From assembly GCF_021431965.1 (NCBI RefSeq), contig NZ_CP090370.1, positions 1,116,001 to 1,180,000 of the forward strand: a stretch of DNA of 64,000 nt. Direction: 5' to 3'. The notes beneath the pieces were generated by a model. The model saw nothing but the letters and a program-made list of their open reading frames with translations, did no database searches and was not told where the DNA came from. A program made the translations under genes and the position numbers. The stretch is from Erythrobacter sp. SDW2 (GTDB lineage Bacteria; Pseudomonadota; Alphaproteobacteria; Sphingomonadales; Sphingomonadaceae). Of the stretch, positions 9,887 through 19,232 are shown piece by piece; the stretch's first letter is position 1, and the number at the start of each line of letters is the position of its first letter.

Positions 9887-12800
9887 TGGCACACCGGCCG
9901 GATACCGGCTTCCTCCCCGACGAGCGCGTGGTCGATGTCGCGCCGCGCTTCTCGCCGCGGGTGGGCGAGCCCTTCGTGCGGCGGCTCAACTTCGTGCCGG
10001 GCCGGGCGCTGACCGCCGATGCGCTCAACTTGGAGCGACGGTTCTGGGACACCCAGACCGAGTTGCTGGGCCGGGCGGTCAACGCCGGCATTGTCGACGG
10101 GCTGGCGCTCGAGCTGCTCGATGACCAGCCCGGCCATGCGGCGATCCGGCTGACGCCGGGTTCCGGCATTACAGACCTGGGCGAGGATGTGTGGCTGGCC
10201 CGTCCGCTGACCGCAAAGCTGGCCGATCTTCCCGCGTCGGAGCCCCTGCTGGAAGAAACGCTTCATCCTGTCGGGCTGGTCGGGTTGTTCCTCAAGCCGG
10301 TGCGCGCCATCGGCGCACTCGCCTTCGATCCGGAGGATCCGTGCCCGGTCGACCCTGAGGCCTATGCCTACAACGATCTCGTCACGCAGGACGGGGTGCA
10401 GCTGTGCTGGGCACGCCTCGACAGCGGCGATGCTGTGGCACTGCCCCCAGCGGCGAAGCGGGCGCGCCCTGTGCGTCCGGTCGGCGGCGCGGCGGGAGAC
10501 GAGGCCGTGCTCGGCCGCCTCAGCAGCACCAATGTGCTGTTGCCCCCGGCGCCACTGCTGGGACAACCCGATCCGCAACTGGTGCCCACCAGCGTCTACC
10601 GCAGCATGGTCGCGCAGCGGCTGATCGAACAGGAAAGCGCTGCCCGGCGTCGCAGTTCCGATCCCCCCTGGGCGAAGCACGGGCTGCCTGTCGGGGTCTT
10701 GCAGGTCACCGAAGATGGCGGCGTGCTGTTCAGCGACCGCTTTGCTGTGGCGCGCGCCGGTGGCGCGGTGCGTGATCCGGCGATGGGGGCAAGCCTCGGC
10801 ATTTCAACCACCCTGAGGCGGGCCCGGTTCGACCAGTTCCTCGATCACTTGCAGGGCCTGCGCGGCGAAGCGGCCGACTTGTCGCCGGCCACGCTGTTCT
10901 TCCGTGAATTGCCGCCGGTCGGCGTACTGCCGGCGCGCGTGCTCGATCGGGTTTCGCTGAGCTGCGGTTTCTTTCCGGCAAACTATGTGTTGGAGGCCGC
11001 CCCGATCCAGCTGGCGCAGATGGAATCGCTGCTGGCCGCGCGTGCGGGCCTCGCCCCGTTCGACCTCGCGCGGCGCGACTATGTGCAGATCCTCGTGCCG
11101 GTGCCCGACCACCTCTATCATCCGCGCTTGCTGATCCAGGAAGTGATCTCCGACAAATTCGACAAGGCGATCATGGAGGCGCAGGTGCGCGAGGGGCAGC
11201 ACCGTGCCGAACTTGCCGAGCTGCAATCGGTCGAGACCTTCGTCACGGCCGTGCTCGATCTGAAAACCGCAACCGGCAAGGCGCTGGCGACTGTCGAAGA
11301 AGGGAGCGCTGCGGCTGAACTGCGCGATCGTTCGGTCAAGATCCTCGAAGAACTGGCAGGCCAGACAGACACGGTACCGCTCTCGACCAGCGAGAAAGCC
11401 CAGATCGCACCTGACCTGTTCGCCCAGGCCGCGATAGCGCTGGCGCAAGGCAAGCCGGTTGAGACCGAATATCTGGGCCTGCGCCCGGTAGTGGAACGGA
11501 TGGCGCAACAGATCGACACCGGCAACGACCAGGCCGACATGGGCTTCCTGCGCCTGCAATCGGACATCTTCCGCCTGCGCAAGCAGATGGTCGGCGAAAG
11601 CGATGCGACGAGGCTGGCTGTCTCGCCGGTGCTGGCAAATCTCGCGGCCACCACCACCGGTCTCGAATCGGGCAAGCTGTTCAGCGCGCTGGTCAAGGAC
11701 CTGCCCAAGCCCAAGACCCAGCTCAAGCTGACGACGGCAGCCCAGCCGCAAGTGACGTTCGCGCTGGCTGCCATGACCACGCCCGATGCGCCTCTGCGGA
11801 TGGCGTCCGAATTCGTCTCCGGTTCGATCACAACCAATTTCCAGGCGAAGGCAAGCTTCACGGATGTGATGGCGGGATCGTTCGGGAAATCCATCACTCC
11901 GGTCGAACCTGTTGTGACGAAGCCCGCCGCTGAAAGTCCGACAAAGTTCGCTGACATGGGCCTCGCTGGGATCAAGGTGAACCTGCAGGACAGCATCATC
12001 CAGGCCAAGGACATCGCCTGGCACAGCCTGATCTACGGCAAGAGCAGCCCCATTCGGACCGCTACGGTGGCCGAACGCCTGCGCCCGTCACCGGCACAGG
12101 AAGCGAAGAATTCTTCGGTCGCAACCAAGGCCGAGATCGTGCGCGGCATGCAGGATCTCGGTCTGAATCTCGCCGGGCTGCAATTGCCGATCTCTGCGTC
12201 CCGGGTGACGCTGATCCCGGCAGCGGCGCGCGACGCTGCGCTGGCGTCGCTGGGTACCGGTTCGACCGATGCGGCGATCAAGAAGCTGCTCGGCGACCCC
12301 AAGGTGATGCCGGTTGATGGCGAGGTTTGCGTCCTAAGCGACAAGCACATCCTGAAGAATGTGGTGCTGGAATTCCCGCAGGATGGCGATAACGCCGCCG
12401 CCAACACCGCAATCTACAACAAGATGCAGACGGTCACTGCGGGGCTCTATCCGCAGCGCCTGACTCTCGACCATCCCAACCTTGCCGGGCTGATCCTGGC
12501 CGACCGGCTCGATCCCGACCCGGAAGACCCGGACGAAGCAGCCTTCTTTGCCTCGGCTGTCGATGCTCTCGAATCGGCGGTCTCGATGCTGCGGCTGTTC
12601 GAAGGGCGGGTGCAGTCATACGCGGCCTTCCTCGACCTTGCCCGTAAGGCGATGGTGCAGGCGATCGAGCTGGCCGAGAAGTGGCAGGGCACAATCGACG
12701 ATACCAATGCCGAGATTGCCGAGGCAGTCCACGATGGTGCGGTCGCGCTGGCGCTGAAGGTCGAGGAGCAGGCACGGCTCGATGCGATTAATGCCCAGCG

Positions 12801-13935
12801 GCGCGACATCCTCGACAAGCATGTCGATATCATCGCTTTTGCCCGGCCGATGACGGCAGACAGGTTGGTCACCGCACCGGGCCTGTCGCTGTTCCGGCCG
12901 CTGGGGGAACTGCTCCCCGCCTGCCTTGAAAGCAGCGCCGAATTGCCCGACGAGATCGAGGAAATCCTTGAAGCCATGGGCGATGCTCCGGTCGGCTGGT
13001 ATCCCGAAATCGCCACCGAGCTCGACGGCTTGAAGCGGCCCGAGCATTATCTCGGAGCGTGGCAGCGGGCGCTCGACCGGGCGGGGCTGTGGCTGGCGCG
13101 CAATGCGCAGGCGACACCCCGGATCGGCTATGCCGGGACACAGGAACGGGTTGCCGGCAAGGCCTCGACCGGGGTCTACACCGCTCTCACGGGCGTACTG
13201 GCACAGCGCAAGGCAGTGCTCCAGACGCGGACAAGGCGAACGATGGACAGTCTGGTCGGGGTCAGTTGGCTGACACTGCGCCAGGCGGCGCTAAGCGAAC
13301 TGTCGATCGAGGACCTGGAGCAGGGCGGCAAGGCCGGACGCGACGCAGCGCGCAAGGGGGCGAAGATGCTGCGCCAGGTGGGCGCGGTGGCTGCTTGCTT
13401 CCTCGCCGGCCTGCGCAAGGTGCCCGCCGAACTCCGGCTGCTGTGGGCCGAGACGCTGAGCGAGCACGACCGGGCAGTCGAGCTGATGGATGTCGGGGCA
13501 ATCCCGGGCTGGGCGGCCGTACCCCTGGCCGAGCGCCGCCAGTTGGAGGTCATGCACGCGTGGCTGTTCGGGCGCATCGACAAGTCCAACGGCGAGGCTC
13601 GGGCGATGATCTCCACGCTGGTGCGGGTGTGCCTGCTGATGGCGAGCCATGCCCCGGTCAGCTCGATCGTCGAAGGGGCCGTGGTAGAGACCAGGAATGT
13701 CGGCCCGGGCGAAAGCTTCGAAGTCGATGTCGGGCTCGGTCGTCCGCAGATCGGCATGGTTGCGACGATCGGCTCGGGCACGGTGCTCAACCGCGGGATC
13801 ATCGAGGACATCGTCGGCACGCGGGTGCGGGTACGGGTCAGCCAGGTCGCGGGCCCGCGCATTGCGCTCAGTGCCAATACACCGGTGGCCTTCTCCGCAC
13901 CGGTCTCGGTCCAGCTGGCCAAGGTCGGGCTGTAG
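9886..13935 (+). CDS. Large eCIS-associated protein, shared module (copy 3)
   Basis: 1349 aa. The ATG overlaps the preceding TGA by one base. The N-terminal module (FVPGRALTADALNLERRFW, LLGRAVNAGIVDGLALEL, IRLTPGSGITDLGEDVWLA) is the third consecutive copy. The central and C-terminal parts are long and mostly helical by eye, with Gln/Glu/Ala-rich stretches around residues 420-560 and 880-990; the last 100 residues look beta-rich (GPGESFEVDVGLGRPQIGM, GTRVRVRVSQVAGPRIALS). I recognise no catalytic motif, signal peptide or membrane segment. Size and position suggest a long structural component such as a fibre or spike-associated scaffold; a tape measure is possible but the next gene is a better candidate. 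The function is not established. Confidence 0.58.
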   Translation: MAHRPDTGFLPDERVVDVAPRFSPRVGEPFVRRLNFVPGRALTADALNLERRFWDTQTELLGRAVNAGIVDGLALELLDDQPGHAAIRLTPGSGITDLGEDVWLARPLTAKLADLPASEPLLEETLHPVGLVGLFLKPVRAIGALAFDPEDPCPVDPEAYAYNDLVTQDGVQLCWARLDSGDAVALPPAAKRARPVRPVGGAAGDEAVLGRLSSTNVLLPPAPLLGQPDPQLVPTSVYRSMVAQRLIEQESAARRRSSDPPWAKHGLPVGVLQVTEDGGVLFSDRFAVARAGGAVRDPAMGASLGISTTLRRARFDQFLDHLQGLRGEAADLSPATLFFRELPPVGVLPARVLDRVSLSCGFFPANYVLEAAPIQLAQMESLLAARAGLAPFDLARRDYVQILVPVPDHLYHPRLLIQEVISDKFDKAIMEAQVREGQHRAELAELQSVETFVTAVLDLKTATGKALATVEEGSAAAELRDRSVKILEELAGQTDTVPLSTSEKAQIAPDLFAQAAIALAQGKPVETEYLGLRPVVERMAQQIDTGNDQADMGFLRLQSDIFRLRKQMVGESDATRLAVSPVLANLAATTTGLESGKLFSALVKDLPKPKTQLKLTTAAQPQVTFALAAMTTPDAPLRMASEFVSGSITTNFQAKASFTDVMAGSFGKSITPVEPVVTKPAAESPTKFADMGLAGIKVNLQDSIIQAKDIAWHSLIYGKSSPIRTATVAERLRPSPAQEAKNSSVATKAEIVRGMQDLGLNLAGLQLPISASRVTLIPAAARDAALASLGTGSTDAAIKKLLGDPKVMPVDGEVCVLSDKHILKNVVLEFPQDGDNAAANTAIYNKMQTVTAGLYPQRLTLDHPNLAGLILADRLDPDPEDPDEAAFFASAVDALESAVSMLRLFEGRVQSYAAFLDLARKAMVQAIELAEKWQGTIDDTNAEIAEAVHDGAVALALKVEEQARLDAINAQRRDILDKHVDIIAFARPMTADRLVTAPGLSLFRPLGELLPACLESSAELPDEIEEILEAMGDAPVGWYPEIATELDGLKRPEHYLGAWQRALDRAGLWLARNAQATPRIGYAGTQERVAGKASTGVYTALTGVLAQRKAVLQTRTRRTMDSLVGVSWLTLRQAALSELSIEDLEQGGKAGRDAARKGAKMLRQVGAVAACFLAGLRKVPAELRLLWAETLSEHDRAVELMDVGAIPGWAAVPLAERRQLEVMHAWLFGRIDKSNGEARAMISTLVRVCLLMASHAPVSSIVEGAVVETRNVGPGESFEVDVGLGRPQIGMVATIGSGTVLNRGIIEDIVGTRVRVRVSQVAGPRIALSANTPVAFSAPVSVQLAKVGL

Positions 13936-13937
13936 CG

Positions 13938-15716
13938 GTGCGCGAGGGCGTCCGGATCGAGCGGCTGCGCATCAGGGCGCAGGGGCGGCGCGCGGTGCCG
14001 CTGGTGCAGAGCACCGTCGAGGATGCCTTCCGCACCCAGCTTTCGGCTGCCGGTCCGGCGGTCCAGCGCGGTCTGCTGGTGGTCCGCAAGATCGATCTCG
14101 GCCCGATCGCCTCCCGGCGCGACCAAGCCATGGTCAACCGCAGGCTTGCGGCAATCCTGCGCGATGCGGTGCGGCAGGCCGGGCAGTTCGTTTCCACGCG
14201 GGAGCAAACGAGCGACGCGGTGCTGTTTCCAGATCCGCTTTACCCCTTTGTGCACCTTGCCCGTTGCATCGGCTCGAGCCGAGCCATTCCGCAGAGCTGG
14301 CCATGGCGCGCAGTGCTGGGCGAAGCACTGTTCGCCTCGCGCGGGAAGTTGGCGGCGGAATTGGTTTTGCGGCAGTTGGATACGGCGCAGGCGGGACCGG
14401 CAGTCAGGGCGATCTTGCGCGCGTTTGGTGCCGCATTGCCGGAGGTGGTGTCGAGTTGGTCAGCTCCGCTGTGCGCGCTCGTTATGGCCGCGATGTGCGT
14501 CGACACTGCTGATATCGGCAAGCGCCCAGTCACAGTTCGCGGGGTGTCGAAGCTCAGCCAGGATCTGTGGACCCTTGCCGACAGTGCTCCTTTCCAGTCC
14601 TTGTGGCGGCGCTTGCACCGGGAGGTCGACCTTGCGCCGCAAATCCTACCGCTCGCGGTAGCGCTGCATCTTGGGCAGGACAGTCGCCCCGTTGCGGCGA
14701 GGCGAGCGACGCTGATCGCCGCACTGCTCGAGCAGGTCTTGAGCGAGCGGGTCTGGGCGAAGGCGTCGCCACCGCCGCTCCAGAACCTGGCTGAGTTGAT
14801 CGAATGCCGGTCGACGGCCTTGCGGAAGCTGCCGGCAGGATACTCGCCGGAGATGACCATCGCTCAATTGGTGCAAATGGTGGCAACCGCGTCCATCCCG
14901 ACTGAAGACAGGCAATCGAGCAATGCGGCTGTTCTGCCTGAAGTCGCGCAGCGCACTGCTGCCGAGAGGCTGGAGATCGAACCCCGGCCATCGGAGTGCG
15001 GGGCAGGAGAAGCGTCTCCTGCAGGTTTTCGGCACTCTGCCTTCGAACCGACCCGCCATGCCGGCATCGCCTGTCTCGTCGCCTTGATCCAGCGCAGCTA
15101 CGGCCGCTGGCTCAATCACGACGAGCATTTGCTGGCAGGCACTGGACAGCACCTGTTGGCACAGGTGGTGGGGCGGTTTGCGCTGCACCCCGAAGACCCG
15201 GTCCAGTGCTTCCTCAATGCGTTGGGAGACCAGCATCAGGGCGAGGAGGAGCCGATGCAGTTCTCTCTCGCCGAGGAAATGCTTGGCGAGATAGCAGGGC
15301 CGGTTCGGGTTGCCCTGATCGCGGGGTATCGGGGTTGGCGCATGGCGCGGTCCGAGCGCCTGGTCATCGCCTGCTGGCAGGGGCGGGCCCCGCGTGAAAT
15401 CCGCAGCCTGCTGAGGGGGCGACCGCGCGTCGGGCGTGCCATTGCAGAACCATGGTCGAACGCTGCGATGCTCGCCAGTTGCGAGATGGGAATGCGCCGA
15501 TACCTGCGCTTCGGCCCGCGTCTGCGAATGGCACAATTGGTTCAACGCAGTGGTGAACTCGCCCATACCGCGACGCATCTCGACATATCTTTCGATGCTT
15601 CGGTCATCGATCTGGCGGTCCGGCGCTGGGCGCTCGACCTCAGCCCCGGCTGGTGCCCATGGCTGTGGCGAGTGGTGACGATCCACTACGACTTCGGAGA
15701 AACCGATGCCGGCTGA
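13938..15716 (+). CDS. Putative eCIS tape-measure-like/assembly protein
   Basis: 592 aa from a GTG at 13938, two bases after the previous stop. The frame is also open further upstream, but that stretch lies inside the preceding gene and reads as shadow. The N-terminus (IERLRIRAQGRRA, then VEDAFRTQLSAAG and RGLLVVRKIDLGPIA) weakly resembles the 'contractile injection system tape measure' family found beside the AAA ATPase in other eCIS loci. Near residue 375 a HAGIACLVALIQR segment could correspond to that family's 'AGL' block. It ends 11 nt inside the ATPase gene. The middle is unusually basic and low in recognised motifs. Position favours this call, sequence only modestly. Confidence 0.42.
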   Translation: MREGVRIERLRIRAQGRRAVPLVQSTVEDAFRTQLSAAGPAVQRGLLVVRKIDLGPIASRRDQAMVNRRLAAILRDAVRQAGQFVSTREQTSDAVLFPDPLYPFVHLARCIGSSRAIPQSWPWRAVLGEALFASRGKLAAELVLRQLDTAQAGPAVRAILRAFGAALPEVVSSWSAPLCALVMAAMCVDTADIGKRPVTVRGVSKLSQDLWTLADSAPFQSLWRRLHREVDLAPQILPLAVALHLGQDSRPVAARRATLIAALLEQVLSERVWAKASPPPLQNLAELIECRSTALRKLPAGYSPEMTIAQLVQMVATASIPTEDRQSSNAAVLPEVAQRTAAERLEIEPRPSECGAGEASPAGFRHSAFEPTRHAGIACLVALIQRSYGRWLNHDEHLLAGTGQHLLAQVVGRFALHPEDPVQCFLNALGDQHQGEEEPMQFSLAEEMLGEIAGPVRVALIAGYRGWRMARSERLVIACWQGRAPREIRSLLRGRPRVGRAIAEPWSNAAMLASCEMGMRRYLRFGPRLRMAQLVQRSGELAHTATHLDISFDASVIDLAVRRWALDLSPGWCPWLWRVVTIHYDFGETDAG

Positions 15717-17700
15717 GGCTGCTCCTGTGCCGGCCACTTCAATTCCGGCAGCTCCGTTTGCGACGATTGGGGCACCGAGCATGGTCGAGCTTGCACTCGG
15801 CCTGCTCGGTGCCGCCTTGCCGCCGGGCGGCGAGGACACTGCGGAGGCCCAGTTCCTCAAGACCGCCCGAGCGCGGATCGGCAGCAACCATGTCGCGGCC
15901 TTGGCGGCGGCAGACGCGCGTGAGGCAGGCAACCCGCTCGGCCTCGTGGCGGAGGCGCTCGATCTCTCGCCGCAGGAACGCGCCGCGCTCGGCCTGGTGC
16001 TGGCGGTGGAGAGCGATCCGATGGCGGGCCGCTGCGTCACTTACCTCCAGGCCCCTGTCGGGGGTTCGCGTCCGACGCTGGGACTGGTGGCGAGCATCAC
16101 TTCGGGGCTGGTCTCCGATGGTGACATGGTTGCGCTGGCGGCGGGACAAGCCGTCCGCTCCGGGCTCCTGCGGATGGGCGAGAGCGGCCCGATCCCGGAG
16201 CGGCCGATCTGGCTTGGCGATGCCATGACCGCCTGCCTTGCCGGCGCGCAACCCCACTGGCCCGGCCTGATCGAATTTGCTCCGCCAGCGAATGCCGCCT
16301 GGCCGCAAAGCCTTGTCGCGGCCCTCGCTCCGGTCGCCCGCGGACTTGCCGAGCAGCCTGCGACCTTGCTGGTCCTGCGCAGCCTGTCGAAGGCCGACCG
16401 GCGCGAGGTCGCCGCGCGAATTGCCGCCGCAACGGGACGCACAGCCGCGCTGTTCGATCTGGACCTTGCCGAGACCGGCGGACTCGGGCCGTTTCTCGCG
16501 GCGGCCGGGCTGATGCCCGTATTCGAACTGGAAGTTGCACCTGGCGAGCATAAAACTCTTCCCGCTCTCCCCGGGTACGCGGGCCCCATACTGGCGTGCC
16601 TCGGACCGGAAGGCGGGGTCGGCGATCCCGCGCGCAGCATCACCGAATGGCGCCTGCCCCTGCCCGAGCCGGAGGAGCGCGCGGCGCTGTGGCAGGCTGG
16701 CTTCGCCGACGCCGAGCTTTGCGCGGAATTGGGGCGTGAGCATTTGCAGAGCGCCGGGCGGATCGCCGAAATCTGCCGCCATGCCCGCTCGCAGGCTCTG
16801 ATCAGCGGCAAGGCCGAGCCTGACCGGGAGGCGTTGCGCGCGGCTATCTGGTGCGCCGATGGCCCCGGCCTCGGCGCGCTCGCGCAGCCGGTCCATGACG
16901 TGATTTCAGACGACAGCATGATCACTACCGCGGGATTGCGGCGCGATCTCGGCCATCTGCTCGCCCGCTGCCGTGCGCGCGAAAAGCTGACCGCCAACCT
17001 CGGCGGGGCGATGCAGGCGCGCTACAAGACCGGGGTCCGCTCGCTCTTCGCAGGGCCTTCGGGGACCGGCAAGACGCTGGCGGCGAGCTGGCTGGCCGGG
17101 CAGCTTATGCTGCCGCTCTACCGGGTCGACCTGGCGGCGGTCAGCTCGAAATACATCGGCGAAACCGAGAAGAACCTCGCCACCCTGCTGGCCAAGGCCG
17201 AGGAGCAGGATCTCGTCCTGCTGTTCGACGAGGCGGACTCGCTGTTCGGCAAACGGACCGACATTTCCGACAGCAACGACCGCTTCGCCAACGCGCAGAC
17301 CAATTACCTGCTGCAGCGGATCGAGACCTTTACCGGCATCGTTCTGCTGACCTCCAACGCCAAGAACCGCTTCGACGAGGCCTTTACCCGCCGGATCGAC
17401 GCGATCGTCGATTTCAACCAGCCCGAGGTCGAGGAGCGCTATGCGCTGTGGCTGGCGCATCTCGGCACGGCGCATGTCCTGACACCGTCCGACCTCGGGC
17501 GGCTGGCGGCCTTTGCCGATCTCACCGGCGGACATATCCGCAATGTCGTGCTGATGGCGGCCGTGCTGGCCCGCTCGCAATCCGGTCAGGGCGGCGGGGT
17601 GATCGGCTATGGCGAAGTGCTCGAAGGCTTGCGCTCCGAGTATCGCAAGCTCGGGCTGACTGTCCCGCCCGAATTGATCATGCGCGGGCAAGCGGCATGA
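15706..17700 (+). CDS. AAA+ ATPase of the eCIS locus (Afp15-like)
   Basis: 664 aa. The C-terminal half is a classical AAA+ module: Walker A GPSGTGKT at residues 450-457, Walker B LVLLFDEADSLF at about 503-514, a sensor-1-like LLTSNAKNR at about 547, and an arginine-finger-like AFTRRIDAIVDF at about 559. The N-terminal 350 residues are a variable, Ala/Leu-rich helical region, as in other eCIS ATPases. Such an ATPase (Afp15) is conserved in eCIS loci and is thought to act in particle assembly or cargo loading. It overlaps the upstream gene by 11 nt, and its TGA overlaps the next ATG as ATGA. The AAA assignment is secure; the precise role is by analogy. Confidence 0.88.
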   Translation: MPAEAAPVPATSIPAAPFATIGAPSMVELALGLLGAALPPGGEDTAEAQFLKTARARIGSNHVAALAAADAREAGNPLGLVAEALDLSPQERAALGLVLAVESDPMAGRCVTYLQAPVGGSRPTLGLVASITSGLVSDGDMVALAAGQAVRSGLLRMGESGPIPERPIWLGDAMTACLAGAQPHWPGLIEFAPPANAAWPQSLVAALAPVARGLAEQPATLLVLRSLSKADRREVAARIAAATGRTAALFDLDLAETGGLGPFLAAAGLMPVFELEVAPGEHKTLPALPGYAGPILACLGPEGGVGDPARSITEWRLPLPEPEERAALWQAGFADAELCAELGREHLQSAGRIAEICRHARSQALISGKAEPDREALRAAIWCADGPGLGALAQPVHDVISDDSMITTAGLRRDLGHLLARCRAREKLTANLGGAMQARYKTGVRSLFAGPSGTGKTLAASWLAGQLMLPLYRVDLAAVSSKYIGETEKNLATLLAKAEEQDLVLLFDEADSLFGKRTDISDSNDRFANAQTNYLLQRIETFTGIVLLTSNAKNRFDEAFTRRIDAIVDFNQPEVEERYALWLAHLGTAHVLTPSDLGRLAAFADLTGGHIRNVVLMAAVLARSQSGQGGGVIGYGEVLEGLRSEYRKLGLTVPPELIMRGQAA

Positions 17701-19232
17701 GCGCGCGTCCGCACGCGCCCACGCGGCACAGGGGGCGGCGCAAGGGCAAGCGCGGGAATGCGAGCGAACAGGGGCCGTCGCGGTCGGGGATGGGCCGGGG
17801 CATGCCGCGCTATCTCGCCCGGCCCAAGCCGAGCGAGGCCGACATCTCGTCGTCATCCGAACACGAAGCGCGCAGCGGCGATGTCCGGCAAGTTAGCGAA
17901 GCGCCGGTCGCGACCCCGATGGGCCGCGCGGCCGCGAGTGCGATGCAGGCGGGTGAGGAGCGGGGGCGGACGCTGGGCGAGGGCGAGCGCGCCCCGACGG
18001 AAAAGCGCCTTGGGATGGATTTCGGAGACGTTCGGGTGACCGAAAACAGCGAATTGGTCGCTGCTTTCGGAGCCAATGCCATGACTTTTGGCAACGCGAT
18101 CCACTTCGCTCCGGGTTGTCGTCTATCCGGCGAGCTGCTCGGGCACGAGCTGACCCATGTCGCTCAGCAACGCCGTTTCGGTGCCGAGGGTGCGCAGTTC
18201 GATGTCAGCATCGGCGCGGCGGGCGAGGAAACCGGGCTCGGCCTGATGGATATCTCGCTCGTCACTGCAACCCAGGGCAGCGGGGCTTCGATTTCCCACG
18301 GCATGCTGGCCGATATCGAGTTCATGCCCCACACCACGGCGCCCTATGCCAACCGCATCGGCTTCATCCAGACCGCCGATCTGGAACAGACCTCCGTGCC
18401 GGGCGACCCGGATTTCACCTGGACCGGCGCCGAGGCCAATCGCGAGCACGTCAAGAATTCCGAAGGCAGCTTCGTCGATATGCTGCACGGCAATCTGCCG
18501 GCCGATCGCAACACCGAACCCTGGTACTGGCAGGGCTTCACAGGGAATGATGCCGAGGACCCGAGTTCGCGCCATCGGTTCGGCTGGAACAGGGCCGACA
18601 ACGACCAGCATTCGGCGCATCTCGGCGACTTCCCGCGGGCCAATTTCCCTGGACGATTCTCATTCGAGACGGTCGCCTACGGGCGGGACAGCCAGGTGGC
18701 CTACGGTGCGGTGCGCTGGGGTTTCGAGACCGATGGCACCACCGGAACCAGCAACGAATGGTTCGATGTGCAGGAGATCACCACCTCGGGTGGCGACGAG
18801 AGCTTCCGGTCGGAGGCTTTCGACGAGGCACTGGGCAACTTCCGCGCCTTCTACGTCCACGATCCGGTGATCGTCTATTTCGGCTACAACGAGTCCGTCG
18901 CGACCGAAAGCGAAATGGGCAAGCTGAGCGACGCGGCCAGTTACATGACCGAGAACCCGGAAGTCGACATCACGCTCACTGCTTCGGCCGACATGCAAGG
19001 GGGGGGTGGCGCAAGCAATCGCAGACTGGCGCTGGAACGGATGAATTCGGTCCACACGCAGCTGTTGTCGATGGGCGTCCCGGCCGACCGGATCCACCGC
19101 GACGAGACGGGCGCGAATGCCTCGCGGGCTCGCGGCAGCACCGATCCGACCCTGCGCGACACGGAAGGCAGCTTCCACGCCAACCGGCAGGTCACGGTGA
19201 CATTCGAGAATGTGCGGAGCCTGCCGCCATGA
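17697..19232 (+). CDS. DUF4157 (HExxH) protein with C-terminal OmpA-like domain
   Basis: 511 aa from the ATG overlapping the ATPase stop. A basic, low-complexity N-terminus (about 90 residues) precedes a DUF4157 domain: LGMDFGDVRVTE (about 104-115), GANAMTFGNAIHFAPG, and the metalloprotease-like GHELTHVAQQ with H150, E151 and H154. The middle (about 190-370) has a conserved-looking WYWQGFTGNDAEDPSS block with no family I can name. The C-terminal 120 residues look OmpA-like: VIVYFGYNES, ASYMTENPEVDITLTASAD, then NRRLALERMNSV and VPADRI. DUF4157 is a known recurrent component or cargo marker of eCIS loci. OmpA-like domains bind peptidoglycan, so envelope docking or a cell-wall-directed cargo are both possible. 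An 8-G tract lies at 18999-19006. No signal peptide is visible. Confidence 0.75.
   Translation: MSARPHAPTRHRGRRKGKRGNASEQGPSRSGMGRGMPRYLARPKPSEADISSSSEHEARSGDVRQVSEAPVATPMGRAAASAMQAGEERGRTLGEGERAPTEKRLGMDFGDVRVTENSELVAAFGANAMTFGNAIHFAPGCRLSGELLGHELTHVAQQRRFGAEGAQFDVSIGAAGEETGLGLMDISLVTATQGSGASISHGMLADIEFMPHTTAPYANRIGFIQTADLEQTSVPGDPDFTWTGAEANREHVKNSEGSFVDMLHGNLPADRNTEPWYWQGFTGNDAEDPSSRHRFGWNRADNDQHSAHLGDFPRANFPGRFSFETVAYGRDSQVAYGAVRWGFETDGTTGTSNEWFDVQEITTSGGDESFRSEAFDEALGNFRAFYVHDPVIVYFGYNESVATESEMGKLSDAASYMTENPEVDITLTASADMQGGGGASNRRLALERMNSVHTQLLSMGVPADRIHRDETGANASRARGSTDPTLRDTEGSFHANRQVTVTFENVRSLPP
18999..19006 (+). repeat. Poly-G tract (8 G) in DUF4157-OmpA gene
   Basis: Eight consecutive G residues inside the OmpA-like domain, translated as part of Q-G-G-G-G-A at about residues 434-439. 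It is the longest homopolymer I noticed in the window. A slip of one base would remove the last 75 residues. Confidence 0.8.
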
